In this document: positions 1-12,900 of the stretch, in pieces
Numbering within the stretch: the stretch's first letter is position 1
Layout of the letters: every line of letters starts with the position of its first letter
Source: Pempheris klunzingeri
Lineage: Eukaryota > Chordata > Actinopteri > Acropomatiformes > Pempheridae
Direction: 5' to 3'
Length of the DNA stretch: 64,000 nucleotides
Assembly: GCF_042242105.1 (NCBI RefSeq)
Contig: NC_092024.1
Span: 9,759,501 to 9,823,500, forward strand
Program-made: the position numbers and the translations under genes
Notes under the pieces: generated by a model
Database searches by the model: none
Seen by the model: the letters and a program-made list of their open reading frames with translations, nothing else
Told to the model about the DNA's origin: nothing

Positions 1-1245
1 AAAGATAAGGAACTCTCCTCTCTGGATGAAAAGATGAGCGAGGGTTTGGGACTCAGCTGCCTGGACAGGGAAAATTCCTCTGAAGGCGAGTTGCACAGTA
101 AGCAGCTCATCCGGCGACAGCCCCAGACACCGTCTCAGGGGCTTCACAGGGGCCCCCTGGCAGAAGAGTTTGACATGGACAACAGCGAAGTCAGGCTGGC
201 TGTCACAGATTGTGATAGGTCTGCACAGAGCAGGCAGAAGGCAAACGGTCACTCTGGCAGGTCCCCGGACCTTGTAGGTGTCAATTATGTGTCAGCAGAG
301 GCCGAGCCCTGCGTCCAAACAGCTGGAAAAACAAAAGCTGATGTCAGTAGTTCCACCGTATCGCTGTCCCAGAGGTCCCGGGCTTCAGATGACATGGACT
401 GTGCACTGGATTTGTCTTTCAAGCCTCTGTCTAGCAGAGATCCCTTACACCCCTCCTACGTCTCGGGACAGCTGGCCCTCGACAGCCAGCAGCAGGGCAC
501 TGAGCCACTTGTTAAAGACGAACACGACTTGCTGTCAGAGCAGGAGGACAGTGAGCCGATGAGCCCTGAGAGCCAGCGCTTTGGGAATAGTGCCAGGAGC
601 TCAGTGGTGACAGGGTTCGCTGCCCTCTTCCCAGGCAACAACGGCTCCACAGCCGCCCTGCTCTCCCAGGAGGAGGACCTGATGGACGAGGAGGGGGAGG
701 CCTGCAGAGGGAGGGAGGGCGCCCCAGGCCGGGAGGTAGAGGAGAGGAGGGGTAGGCTGCTGGGGGACAGCGAGGAGGAGGAGGAGGACGACTTGGCCTC
801 TTCAGACATCTCCACCTCCAGCGGAGTGCTCCTGCCCCCGGGGCAACAGGTGTGTGTGTGCCCCCTCTGCAGTAAAGTCTTCCCCAGCCCCCATGTGCTG
901 CAACTGCACCTCAGCTCACACTTCCGCGAGAAGGACGGCGCTCGCTCCAAGTTGTCTCCCGACGGCTCGGTCCCCACCTGCATGCAGTGCAACAAGACCT
1001 TCTCCTGCATGTATACCCTTAAGCGCCACGAGCGCACACACTCTGGCGAGAAGCCATACACCTGTGGCCAGTGTGGCAAGAGCTTCCAGTACTCCCATAA
1101 CTTGAGTCGGCACGCTGTAGTTCACACGCGTGAGAAGCCTCACGCTTGTAAGTGGTGCGAACGGCGCTTCACCCAGTCTGGGGACCTCTACCGCCACATC
1201 AGGAAGTTTCACTGTGGCCTTGTCAAGACTCTCGCCATTGGATAA
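1..1245 (+). CDS. zbtb42: ZBTB42 zinc-finger transcriptional repressor, 3' part of coding region
   Basis: Sequence-specific nuclear repressor of the ZBTB18/ZBTB42 pair. The frame is open to the left edge of the window (11 codons before the first visible ATG at 34), so the N-terminal BTB dimerisation domain lies outside and the start is unknown. The C-terminal half carries four C2H2 fingers at 859-921, 979-1041, 1063-1125 and 1147-1212, with TGEKP-type linkers (HSGEKPY, HTREKPH). An acidic, Glu-rich linker lies at about 670-800. An ALDLS motif at 403-417 resembles CtBP-binding PxDLS sites (inference). The tail FHCGLVK and the inter-finger stretch [16 protein letters not shown] fit ZBTB42 better than ZBTB18, whose C-terminus is longer. 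There is no intron in the visible part, as expected for this family. The neighbours siva1, adss1 and inf2 are ZBTB42 neighbours in human, which supports the choice. A zbtb18-like paralogue cannot be fully excluded. Confidence 0.9.
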   Translation, partial: KDKELSSLDEKMSEGLGLSCLDRENSSEGELHSKQLIRRQPQTPSQGLHRGPLAEEFDMDNSEVRLAVTDCDRSAQSRQKANGHSGRSPDLVGVNYVSAEAEPCVQTAGKTKADVSSSTVSLSQRSRASDDMDCALDLSFKPLSSRDPLHPSYVSGQLALDSQQQGTEPLVKDEHDLLSEQEDSEPMSPESQRFGNSARSSVVTGFAALFPGNNGSTAALLSQEEDLMDEEGEACRGREGAPGREVEERRGRLLGDSEEEEEDDLASSDISTSSGVLLPPGQQVCVCPLCSKVFPSPHVLQLHLSSHFREKDGARSKLSPDGSVPTCMQCNKTFSCMYTLKRHERTHSGEKPYTCGQCGKSFQYSHNLSRHAVVHTREKPHACKWCERRFTQSGDLYRHIRKFHCGLVKTLAIG

Positions 1246-4200
1246 AACACCTCAGCAGTCATCAGCAGTGCCATGACATAAGACAGAGTGTCTTTTCATA
1301 CACTGAACACTACTACTGAACAATTTCCCCATTAGTATACACATGTTGGCAGTTTGTTGGAGACGTATCTTTTGGATTCTACCCCATGAGGCATTTCTCA
1401 AGTTAAAGATGTAGCAACTTTAAGACTGGAGCTGTTTTCTGAGCAAGACTGTGTCATAGGCATACGTGATGGTCAGAGGCAGACAGACGAAGGTGCTGTT
1501 AGGATAAACATGGGTGCTGTGAAACTCAAGCTGGATCTGTGTCGGCGAAGGTGAACAAATCAGATGATGCACTTGTTTGTTTCTGTCTGAGTTTATTTGA
1601 AGAGTATATTTGCTGAAAGAAAGAAGAAAAAAAAAAAACCATCCTATGTTCAAACCCTATGGGCAAATGGGTGATGGCTAATGCTAACATATGTTAATAC
1701 AATCGTCAGAGTGAGTGAGACTTTATTTGTGCACATGGGAGATCAGAACCGTCCATGAGTAGCAATATATGATTTTTTTTTAACTCCTACATTATTATTA
1801 TTATTTATTTTTTGGGATTTGTTTAGTCCGTAACAAGTAAACTATCATAAGGCAGCAAAACTAATGAAGTTTGACTACTGGAAGTATAATTACTTTTTTC
1901 ATGGAAGTAGTAATTTTTTGTTGTTGTATGTTGTTTATAACATGAGGCAAGCAGACCATCATATCACCTTATTTCTTTTTTTGCCTTGAGGAGAGTTACC
2001 AGCTCTTTAGTTGCTAATGTGAGTGAGCACACATCAATGGAACAGCGTTCTGGTGGCTACTTAAAAACATGTATAATCACAGGAGGGGTGAGCAGCAGTT
2101 CAAAGCTAATGCCTGTAACACTGGTGCCTACTGAAATTCAAAACACTTCACCTAGTGTACTTACTTTTGCAAGAACAAGATGTATATTGCAATGCCTTCT
2201 TGTCCATTTCAGTTTTCAGGCCTTTTTAATAATCTGGATTACACTCCACATACCAGGTGGTGACAAAGGTAATTGTCTACTCTGGAATGCCGATTGATCC
2301 GCGAGTCCTCTTAATTAAATCATTTACAAGAATGTAATAAAAGCATGTAAATCAAGCCTCTTGTCAATTAAACGTTTATTGACTCGTGTGGGTTAAAAAA
2401 AAAAAAAAAAAAAAAAAGCGGTCGGCAGTAAATTACCTTGTTACTTCCTGGTATAGAGGGTACACTGACACAGTGTTTAGGGTGAACCCTCAGCAGGCAG
2501 GGAGGGGACAGAGGGAGACAGGTGGATGTTCAGTACTTTGTCTGTTTTTAGCGCTGTTTGTTCATCAAAGCTGTGCTCCACGTGCCATTCAGCTGAATCT
2601 ACTGGCTTTTCCTCCCCCTGAATTAACCCTTTCACATCATATCTTCTTACTGTACGCGTGAACGTTACTACTGATGAAGCTGGAGCCTTTAGTGAAGCTG
2701 TCCTCGAGAGAATGGATTTCTTCTGTCTGGTCTCATAGAAGCTATATGGATTCTTAACGTGGGGGGCGTAGCACTAAAAGTTCACGATATTTGTCTAATC
2801 TGTCCTGAGAAGACTTGATCAGAATTTATTTATTAGTTTGACTTGGTTCAGGGTTTACTGTAGGTGTAGTTCTTATTTCTATTATCTTGAAAGACACTGC
2901 GTCTTGCCTAGCGATCTTGGTACTCATTAACTGGTATTGGGGCTGTCTGTTCATTTTCTCTGTGCAAATCCAGTTACTGTAATTGTATTTTAATATACCG
3001 TGTAGAAATCTCTACGGAGTATTCAAGATTTGTCACATGGAACATAGAGAAGCACTTGTTTTTAGCATGCATATAGTTTCAACACTATTGTCTAGGCTGC
3101 TATTTCTTACTATATGTATATTTAATGTAAATATATATTCTATTTATCAAACTGTTTGTTTTTCCGTGTTACAACACGTGTAAGGTGGAGAGAGAGAGAG
3201 CCAGGTGTCTTATTAAGGCTGCAGTCTCTTAAAAGTGTCACGTCTTCCCCAGGGAGTTTGGTTCCTTTTTCCATATTCAAGACTTGATTGGGCTCACTAC
3301 GAATCAGAACAGTTAATGCCGCTCCGACTGCTGTTCTGCCGCAGCAAACACTTGTTCACAAGCACAGCCACACTGACACGGCGTTGGCTACCTATAGAAA
3401 TGAGACAATACAGGCATTGTCCCCCCCCCACCACCACCACCACCAAATCCCAGGTAGTTCTCAAGGGATCATTGTGTATCTCCCTCCTAGCCGTGGGGAG
3501 AAAAGGCAGCGCAAGTCTCTCTTTGCACTTTTCTGTATTGAATGGAGCCATTGGAATGTGAGAAATGTATTTCGCAAAGGGAGACCAAGGACACTGTAAA
3601 CAGGTGTATTGTTTGGAGGCATCAAAGAACAGCCCCCCCCATCCCAGCATGCAGTAGATAAATGCTTCATTGTTCCTCTACATGGAGGAGATATCATGGT
3701 GATTTGATTGCACATCTATTAAGAGAATATCTCATTTACTAAAAAGTATTGTTTTCCGAGTGCTAGACTGACAGTAATATGTCTGGCAGCAGTGATGATA
3801 CACGTCAGATGTCGGTGCCGACTACTTGTCCATTTCAGCATACACACCCTATGGTGATTTTTTTTTTTTGTCTTTTAGGTAAATCACCAAGACTTCTTTC
3901 AGGACAAAAAAAAAACCAATTCACATGTAATCTCAACATTTGCAATGGTTTGTCAGCATTTCTTAATGGCGCCCAAGTCAAGAAGGAATCGAACTATTTC
4001 TCTTTGAATCACTGCAACCCGTTTTCACTCTCCTCCCTGTCTTGCTGTCAGCGGCGGGGGTTTGAGTGAACGAGACTTGAGTGTAATTTGACAAGAAATG
4101 TGATTTGGCTCCCTGTTTACTTGCACAAACACTCCTGTCGTTCGCATGCCCCAAGAGTTTAATCACTTTGGCTAGTTGTCAGAACAATAGATATATTTCA

Positions 4201-4710
4201 GATGTTGCATAGTGTTAATAATGTACTTTTCAATCAGAATACACAGGAATGTAGATTTTTGTCACTGTTTCAGTTTTTTAAAGGAACATTTCTTATGTGG
4301 TGCAAATGAAATTGCTCAATTCTCTAATGTACACGTGTACAGAGGTAGAAAAACTAACGGTATGTGAAGAATTATTTCTTTTTATCGTTTGCAGTCTTTA
4401 TTTATACCTCCAGGATGATCACCAAATGTGCCTTGTAGACACACGGACAGGTGTTGCATCTGGAGAAGCCCTTTTTCTATATTGTACATTTTGCCCTTGA
4501 CTGCGGTGGTAAAAGTTCACATCACAGCAACAGCGGAGTCACAACTGTTGTTTCTGTTTTTCTATCATTTCAAAATGTTACATCAGACAAACTAAAAGTT
4601 TAAAGTCCATTTATTTTTGCTGCTTTGCGAGAGATTACATTGACGTTTTGAGATTTATTTGATCTTTTTTTTTTTTTGTTTCTGTGAATAAATCTGTTTT
4701 GGACGTGTTC
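1246..4710 (+). other. probable long 3' UTR of zbtb42
   Basis: No coding gene is seen here. The stretch is AT-rich and follows the zbtb42 stop directly. Two AATAAA signals on the + strand could end the transcript, a proximal one at 2336-2341 and a distal one at 4687-4692. A pure A-run of 23 bases lies at 2395-2417 and short GA and C runs lie at 3189-3200 and 3421-3430. Related ZBTB genes have long 3' UTRs, so the distal end is plausible, but this is inferred without transcript data. Confidence 0.5.
4687..4692 (+). terminator. candidate distal polyadenylation signal of zbtb42
   Basis: AATAAA followed within about 35 bases by a T/GT-rich stretch, which is the usual arrangement of a vertebrate cleavage site. 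A proximal alternative is the AATAAA at 2336-2341. Confidence 0.45.
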
Positions 4711-7700
4711 AACTGAAGACAAGCATTTTTGTGATTTGGCTTTTAGTAGCCAATACTACTGGGAACTAACAGTCCAGTCCGTAGTTGATGTCACTGTTGA
4801 ATGTGAAACACTGAGATTTTGATTGTTGACTTCTATGGAAACGGCGCTTCTCTTGATTGAGGGCAATGTTTGCCTAACTCATGCTGTATGATCTTTAAGT
4901 CTAAAAAATGACTTTACTGATACTGGAATTTTGTCCTCTGCAGGTTACAACTGTGAAATTGTGTATAATCATGAGAAATATTTATTATTGCATTTGCTTC
5001 TTGTGCAACATTTGACTGTCTCAGTTTTAATTTGGTAAAAAAAAAAAAAAAAGCTTCTAAATGTCAAACGAAAATCTTTTTAATAGAATTTGTAGAAGTG
5101 CCATTAGAATTTAATATAATTTTTTAATAAGAAAGGTATATTTTATAGTAATCAATTGCTTCAGTGTTAGTGGTTTAGAGATTAGAGGACAATCTTTATG
5201 CAGAATTGCTTAGATATTGAGGCAATTTACTTTGATCTATAACTGTATGTGCATTTTCATTGTTTGCGCTTTTGGAGTGTGCTTGTGTGTGTGTGCTGTG
5301 GAAATGTGACAATCTTGGTTTAGGTCTTTCTTAAGATTATGCATAGAATTAAATGGAACAACTTTCTTTCTTGTGTGGATTTCATTCATTTACTAATCTT
5401 TTTTTTTTTTGCACTCACTACCTTTAGACACAACACTTAAGTTTTCAGCCTTAGAGAAGCTTTGACTTTAATAAGAGAGATAAAATTAGACTCTGATACA
5501 CTAACAACAACAGAACACTATAGAAGAGCCTTCGTGTGACACACAGCAGCCAGACGGTGTGTGTGGGAAGCGCTGCAATGTGTACAGAGACAACAGAATG
5601 TGATAATACTGCTGGTCTTACAGGACCTATCCCTCTGAAACCATAAACTGAGCTCAAGGACGGAGCAGTTTCAAGATGGGCTCCCATTGTTCCTGATCTG
5701 TTGTCAATACTCTCCATAGGAGATAAACGTGGGATAACAAAGCCAGCAGACTTTGTTTTGTAACTAATACTAAAACTTAGCTTGATTATATCTGCCACAG
5801 CAAACTAAACTACACACACACACACACACATCTATCAGTAAACAAACACATAGCAAATATGTTTCCACTTGAGGACCTTCATGCCAATTCACTGGACAGT
5901 TTCAATGGCGAGAACTTTTAATTATTTCCCCGCTGCACCATGAAAGAAATCCAGCTGCTCTGCTACGTGATCCCAATGGGGATGTGCTCGGGTTCCCACC
6001 ACCCTCCCCCCGATCCCAGCTCACCCATTCTGGGAACGCCATATAGACAAGGGCTGCATCCAACTGCCCCTGCCCCCATCTATCCTACCTCCACCCCCAC
6101 AGCCCCCAAAACCGTGGCCCCAAACCTCGGCCTCATCTCACCACTCTATTGTGTGCGTGGGTAGTAGCTCAGCCAGGCTATTGTCTGGCCCAGCTCCCCA
6201 GCACGTACTTTATGCACAAACAGACGACACAGCGGCGCTAGCCAGGCAGCTCTAACATAAAGAAAACAATGTCCTCCCAAGATCATTCATAAACACCCTG
6301 AACAGCCCCAGCCAGCACACAGTAAATAAGGGCCCTCTGCAACGCTGCGGCCACCTCACACTGTAAACATCCACAGCGGCAGGCCTCAGAGCGCTCACTG
6401 GCACCAACATCTCACATCTGCCTGACGGGATCTAGGGCTTAGACTGCCTGGTGTGTGCGCGATTCTTATGGACCAAAAACCTTCACATGGAAAGTAAGGG
6501 CCATGTGATAGGGCTTAGCTGCAGGGTGACGAGCCGGGATATGTGCAGTGTAACCCGATGGTGTAATAAAACATTCCTCTTCGAGGCTCAAAGCTTGGCT
6601 CATTTGGCTGTGACTGGCTGGATGTGGTTGTGTGTGTGTGTGTGTGTGTGTTTGTGTGTGTGTTTAGAGGTACTTGAGAGAAGTTGAGAGGAAAGTTGTA
6701 AGTGTCCACCACCTCAACAAGGCCAGCGGTGGGAGCCCTTGACCTCTGAGGGGACGGACTGCCAGGGACAGCTGGTGTGGCCTGTGTTTATTTATTTATT
6801 TCTTAACAAAAGACAGGTGGTCACACTTGAAAAGGGCACACAAACACAGTCACACATGCACTTGTGTACAGACATTGCGCGCACACACACACACACACAC
6901 ACGTACAGGTAGTTATCTTCTTCTCTCTCTGTATGAACACACATGCATATGGTTATCATCCACTTAATTTTGGAGGAGCCATTCTTTTGACTTTCAGAAA
7001 ATACAAATCCCCAATTAGAAATATAATAGTCTGGTGTAAAAAAAAACTAAAAAAAAAAGATTTATTGCCAGTTTGTAAGGCTACATCCTCCTCTGTAGTG
7101 GTATTTAAGTTCTTAATCACAGTCTAAGGCCTCGATCTGAACCACATTATCAATTGCCACAAGTGCATAAATACATATCAACTATTGCTCTCACACTGGG
7201 TTTGCCTTTTTTGGAGTGGCTCGCCCTGACAGTGCCAAGACAGTGTGTCCTTGGTCCACTGTACAGCTGTCACTTACTCACACTCGTTGACGCATATTTA
7301 TAGCAGCAGCATCATTGGGCCACACTCAGACCACAGCTGGTCCCCGAAAGAATTGGTGAAAGACAAAGCCACGTGCTCCCGCTGGCCGACTGCAGTTGGT
7401 CCTGTCTGCAGCACTGTGGGTGATTATGTGGCCCCCTTCTCCTCGCAGACAACCAGCAATACATGTACCAGGGAGGAGACGGGGAAGGGTGATGCGGGGG
7501 GGGGTGCATAAACCCATCACATCATTGTGGATTTAACAGAGAGCAGAGGAGGAGGGGGGGGGAGAGGAGCCTAAGCATCAGGATCCTTCCCTCCCAAATT
7601 GAATATGGTAAAGGTTTTGGATGAGTCCACCACTGTGAACGTTTTTTTTTTTTTTTTAAACTTACAGATATGGGAGAGGGACTAGAGGGCTGATTAATGA

Positions 7701-7927
7701 TTCATGAGATTGTGTTCTTTGCAGACGACACTCTTTTATCCACTGTCATACATTATTTTACTGCCTTTCTTCTACATACAGACATGGTGATGGATTACAG
7801 GAGGGACAATTGACAGGAATGACATTTACTTTTTTAGATGGTCAAAATACGACTTTGACTCATAGCTCCAAACAGGAAAGAGACTCTGACAGACAAACTC
7901 ATCTTCCTGGTCAAAGGATGGTTTTTT

Positions 7928-7928
<1 letters not shown>

Positions 7929-8006
<78 letters not shown>
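7929..8006. repeat. (GT)n microsatellite followed by a 32-base G run
   Basis: Alternating GT from 7929 to 7974 (46 bases) runs directly into an uninterrupted run of 32 G (7975-8006). Both tracts can adopt non-B structures (Z-DNA, G-quadruplex), and their exact length is likely to vary between individuals and sequencing runs. Confidence 0.9.
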
Positions 8007-8007
<1 letters not shown>

Positions 8008-8040
8008 CACATCTATTCTCTGGAGAGAATAGATGTGACC
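8005..8040. repeat. near-perfect 36-bp palindrome next to the G run
   Basis: The arms GGTCACATCTATTCTCT and AGAGAATAGATGTGACC are exact reverse complements of 17 bases, with only two central bases unpaired. The palindrome starts inside the end of the G32 run. It could form a cruciform or hairpin, and its origin is unknown. Confidence 0.85.
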
Positions 8041-8474
8041 AGGATCAAGTTTCTCTTTTGTACCTGTGACCGTATGTGTGTCCATGTAAAGACTTTGAGC
8101 TAAACCATATGCCTACAGTGAGGGTAAAAGTAGTGTGCTCATGTACAACTTCATTACAAGTCTTAATCAATAAAGGTATCAATAGCCTGCACAGCTTTAA
8201 CTTCTAGTGTCATGTATTAAATCAAACAGAGACAAGATGCATCAATAGATATTTCAAACCTTCACTGGTAACTTCAAAATAAGTATAAAACACTTTTGCG
8301 GATTACTTGTTGATTTTTTTGTATTTTGAAGGGAAAAATTTAAAATAAGAGCCAGGTAAATAACTACTCTGAAAATGTAATCATTGTTAGAATCATTAGA
8401 GTCATACAATTTTAGGGAGCTCTTCTTCAAATAAGTCTTTGAGGCAGTGACTAATGATGATTTTAATGATGTAT

Positions 8475-8690
8475 CTGTTGAACAAAGGGCCCATGGTGGT
8501 GTCTTCAGATGCCTTGTTTTGTTTGACTAAAGGTCCAAACTCCAAAGATATCTGCTTTATAACGACGTAAAAGAGAAGAATCAGCAAACTTTTAGAAATG
8601 AGAAGCAGGAGATAGCAAAGTGGATAAATCTGTTATCAAAATAGTTGATGTCAATCAACTAATCAATAGAAATAGAAATGATAAAAAGTA
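8475..8690 (+). mobile_element. degenerate MITE remnant (ATCGATTAATC-type teleost family)
   Basis: The order of segments (GGTGGTGTCTTCAGATG, CTTGTTTTGTTTGAC, CCAAAGATAT, then TTATCAAAATAGTTGATG and CAACTAATCAAT) follows the internal part and 3' end of an abundant teleost non-autonomous DNA transposon, as remembered. Terminal repeats are eroded. A second member of the same type lies at 38.7 kb. No coding capacity. Confidence 0.6.
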
Positions 8691-9758
8691 GAAATGGCTT
8701 AAGACACTTCCACCAGCGTTAGAGTTGTGGACATCTGTTGAATTTCACAAGTCAATGTCTGTGTTATCACCAATAAAATGAAAAAAAAACAACAAGTATG
8801 TAACTTCAAAAGTGAACGTCGTCCTGTCAAGTATTTTATGCCCACGTTTGCGTTCCTTAAAGCCTTATCAAGAATTGTGCAGACAACTTGACGCCTTGCT
8901 TGCCAGCAGCTGCTTGTTCACTCAGCCAGAAACGAAGCGGTGCCCTCGGACACCAACTGCAGAACTCCCCAAAGACTGGAGCCACAACTGGCCCGCTGAG
9001 CAGGGGATGTGACTCAACAGCTCACGGGCGCGTTTGCAATAAGCTCCAGGAAGTGCACTCATCCAAGCTAATATCCATAAGACCATGTCATGTGATTGAT
9101 TTCTATAAAGCAGTGCTGAGGATTTCTGCCACCAAGAACAATTACTCACAGCGCACAACACCTGACCCTGAAACCAGTCATCATCAGTGACGAGCTGCAG
9201 CCAAGAGAAAGTGATGACTGCACCTCAAGGTCACATCCAGGAGGGATAATTGTAGCCAAATTGTCTGCTGCGAAGCCCGGTTTCTCTTCAGCCTCTGGGT
9301 CTCCTCGTTTTAATAAATAAATTTGATAGCAGATTCCAAGGTCAGCCCAGACAGGCTGGATTGGAATTTCATTCTCATTGCCAAGCAAAGACAAAACTTT
9401 CACACTTTCAGCTAAGAGGTTGGAAATTCTTTAGCGCAGTGAGATAAATGTGTTCGTCTGGTGAGGAAACAGGGTCTGCGTGTTCCCCTGAATGTGGCCC
9501 AGTCTGAAAGGGTGTCATCCCTCATCAGAGTCCTTGAAGTGTGCTGCCATCTGCTGATGTATCTACAACACATGACGGTAGCCGAGTAACCTTTCAGCTA
9601 TTTGGCAGATCCCCGCCCCCCCCAGACATCCCATTTGATTCTTGTATTATTTAAAACAATTGCCTCACTGTGACCCTTTAATGAATCAAAATACATACCG
9701 GGACTGTATTAATGACAGGTGCTCAAAAGAGGTTTAACTGTCTTCAAAAGTGTTCACG

Positions 9759-9764
9759 TTTATT
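9759..9764 (-). terminator. candidate polyadenylation signal of siva1
   Basis: AATAAA on the - strand, about 155 bases past the siva1 stop codon at 9917-9919. This gives a short 3' UTR. Confidence 0.55.
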
Positions 9765-9916
9765 TCATTTACTTTTAGATTGCAATACATATATACAAGA
9801 AAACATTTAGATCACATAAAAAAAAAAAAAAAATCAGAGGTATAAAATACAGTCTTAGTAATATCTCATGTAAGGCAACTACATAAACAAATTCCTGATC
9901 CCTTCTTTGGTCTCCT

Positions 9917-12900
9917 TTACGTCGAGCAACTGCAGCACAGTAATTCATCGTATCGGCCGCTGTAACTGTGGAACAAAGAAAATATTGTATTCCAATTATT
10001 TTGAAAACACTTTTGTAACATTACCGCTGCACCAAGACCCCACCAAAAGGTTCTTTGAGTTCTTTTAAGCATCAAATACTAATACTCCTTCCAGTTGGCT
10101 TGAGAGGCAAGTGTGTGGTTTGTTTCTTTCTAATAATAATAAAAAAAAAAATGAATATGAAGCTATTGTGCGTCCCGCTTCCGTTGTTTTTTTGATGCCT
10201 TAACGTCTCAGCAAATGTCCTTTTAGAGCTCTGTAACTTACTGGCAGTCCAGCCAAAACTGATTAGAAGCCAACAAGATTCAGGATTGAGTGGGGTCATG
10301 GTTTTGGCCCGTCTTTGAATTAAGCATCCAACTCTTTTTACGTCAAACGCAGCAAATCTACAGGACTTTTTTTTTTTTTTGTTCCAGTGGAGACGCTGCA
10401 CACAACCCTTCAGGACTTGCTGTTTGTAGTTCAGAGTGTACTCGTAGTGCAAGCACAAGAGGAATGCCTTTCACAGAGCAGATGAGAAACAGCTCACTCC
10501 CAACATCTCATATAAAAAACCCCCAAAAAAACAGAGCAAGTGATTTTCCAAGTGACACCTAATTAACCTTGGCATGCATGGTGTCTCAGTTTAAAAGCAA
10601 TCGAATGATGCTTTGAAGCTCACATGACTAGACGCTGCAGCTGGATTCCTGCTACGGATGTAATGAAATGTTTAAGGCCAATATTTTCCGGCCTACATTA
10701 GTTGATGCAGATAATGCATTTTAATGAATCATAACACAAATGTAGGTGCACAAGAGGTGAAGCTTTGCAGACAAGCCTAGTTATTAAAATACAATTTCTA
10801 TCTATATTTGACAGGCTAATTTAAAGTGACATAAATGCCCTTGTGCCCTGATATTGATAGCTTGTAAACATGAGTGCGCCGAAGCCCTTTGTGAAACTAT
10901 GTGAGAAGGAAACGCATCCGACTTACTCTATGATGGTGCAGACAGAGCAGCAGAGGCTGGAGCAGCTGGAGCACTGTCGGGTGCAGGAGGAACAGGCTAG
11001 ACGGTCACATTGGGAGCATGGCGTCCTGGACCCCTGGCTCTTCTGACACACACAGCAGCCGGTAAGACCCACTGCCGCACCTAGAAACAAAGTACGCACC
11101 CATACGGTGCCCTGGATGAGCAATTAGCAAAAGCAATAAAAGTTCAAAAGTAAGCCAAACCTGGCAGCCACACTGTGACAATCCTGACATCTGCTGGTGA
11201 AGAGCATGAACTGAACTAACCACTGCTTTTAGCCTCGGAGTGAAGCTACTTATTGAACTACTGCCTGTCACATTTTAAAAAGCTCTTCTAATTCCCAACG
11301 TGACCTGATCTCGCTGTTGTCCAGTTTTGTTTTGTTTTTTCTAGCTCTCAGTACCCCATAATCCTTGTTACCTGGTATAGGAATAGTAATAGAGAATTTT
11401 GTGCTAAAAACACCATAAGACACTTGAATTTTCTAACTTGGACGGCTGATGCCTCATTATTTTCAGCTACACCAATATTGTTTTTTTTAAACAGAACAGA
11501 AAAAGAACAGCAAATTCTGTCCTTCACTGTCCAATAACAAGTTGTACAGTTGGAGTAATGATATTTGTCCTTGTTTAACTTAAAGTTATCCACTTTCTCA
11601 GCTGCTTGGAGGCAGGTACAACCTTTTCCATGGTTGACCATTTTCTCAAGGTTCATGAGGACTGCTCGGTGTGGCTCCATCTTATCTGGGTTGAAGCAGC
11701 TTTAGCGAGGGCTTTATGTACTCTAAAACAGCCACTTTCACCTATTGTGTCGGATGCTTTGGAGGACCGAGCTCTTATCACAAGGTCAGTCACGTCACCT
11801 CTCTGCTTTTATCAGTAGAGGTCACTGTTCTCACATATTTGGACTTTGTTTACTCTTTTACTTTATGTCCTCCTGTAGGTTTTTCGGACAATGAATCCAA
11901 ATGTGTGTCTGGGGTTAAGACAAGCTTCTGTATCGGGATACCTTGCTGAGGACAAGTAGGAACAGGAAATAGGTGGATGAATGATTGGCTGGCTACCGTT
12001 TCTGGCCAAATGTAAAAAAAAAAAAAAAAAAAAAAAAAAATAAATAAATAAATAAAAAGAGGTCACACGCATGGCAACAGGTGTTTGAGAAATATGATCA
12101 AGTTTGTGTTGCTTGACAAACCAGAAATTATTTTATATGCTGTGTCTTTGTTGGTGTTGTGTTGCCATTTCTGGGTATGTCTGCGTCTCTTGCTTAAAAT
12201 ATATCTGGGCTGTAGCCGTCAGTTCAAGCTCACTTTGTGCAGCGTTTGCTCTTGTTAGCCTCCCATCGTGTCCAATCAGTGTCTGTCCTCTCAGCAGGGC
12301 CTGGCTGCCTGCAGGTGTCCCGGCTTGTCCAGTGGGCAGCGGGTCGGTGCCCCTCTCCTCTCCGGTCCATATTTTGCCCATGGTGGCCTTGGCACCGTTG
12401 AAGAGCAAGTTCTTTGTCTTTTCTGTGAGAGAAAAAAAAAAAAGAGATCCATTCATGTGTGACATTGCATGTGACTGAGTCAGCAGACCACCCAGGAGGC
12501 TGATGTTCACGGCACATTACGGCCAATCTGACAGTATTATGGTCCGATGGCAGTAATGTCAAACAGACCGTGAAGATGTTGCTCTGTAGTCACAATACTT
12601 AGCGGAAGCTTTTACTGTCAAGAGGCCAAACACTGGAGTTCACGAATAACCTTCTTGTGAAGACGAACAAAGGTACCAGAAGTGTCCAATAGAACTGTTT
12701 TATGGATGGACTCGAGAGATTTGTTTGTATTTAACTGCTGCGCAGGCAAATGTGCGCATCTGCGAAGCTAGCATTAGCTAACATTTATCCGCTAACATGG
12801 ACTTACCGTGGATTTCTTGCCTGTATTTGTTCCCAAACACGCCGTAATTATTCAGCTCCTGTTGCCCGATATGCATTTTGTATTGGGAGGAGAAGGTTTG

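Larger units (their letters stand above)
4711..9740. other. gene-poor interval between zbtb42 and siva1
   Basis: I see no credible coding exon on either strand; the ORFs are short and low-complexity. The interval holds simple repeats: (AC)n at 5812-5830, (GT)n at 6629-6663, (AC)n at 6881-6902, and the compound (GT)n/G-run/palindrome at 7929-8040. It also holds a MITE remnant near 8.5 kb. This is where AKT1 would be expected from the human gene order (SIVA1-AKT1-ZBTB42), but no kinase exon was recognised. Confidence 0.6.

Noticed and set aside
456..1212. Long - strand frames opposite zbtb42
   Set aside because: Shadow frames of a conserved zinc-finger coding region. They lack any recognisable domain.
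1..1245. Identification as ZBTB18
   Set aside because: ZBTB18 has a longer tail after FHC (about 30 residues) and a different inter-finger stretch. FHCGLVK followed by a quick stop, and the gene neighbours, favour ZBTB42.
7810..8103. 97-codon frame containing VCVCVC and poly-Gly
   Set aside because: It is produced by the (GT)n and G-run microsatellite and has no flanking conserved sequence.
10655..10685. TGAAATGTTTAAGG string that resembles miR-203 (a 14q32.33 miRNA in human)
   Set aside because: The mature miR-203 is essentially invariant (TGAAATGTTTAGGACC), and this string departs after TTTA. No matching hairpin arm was seen.
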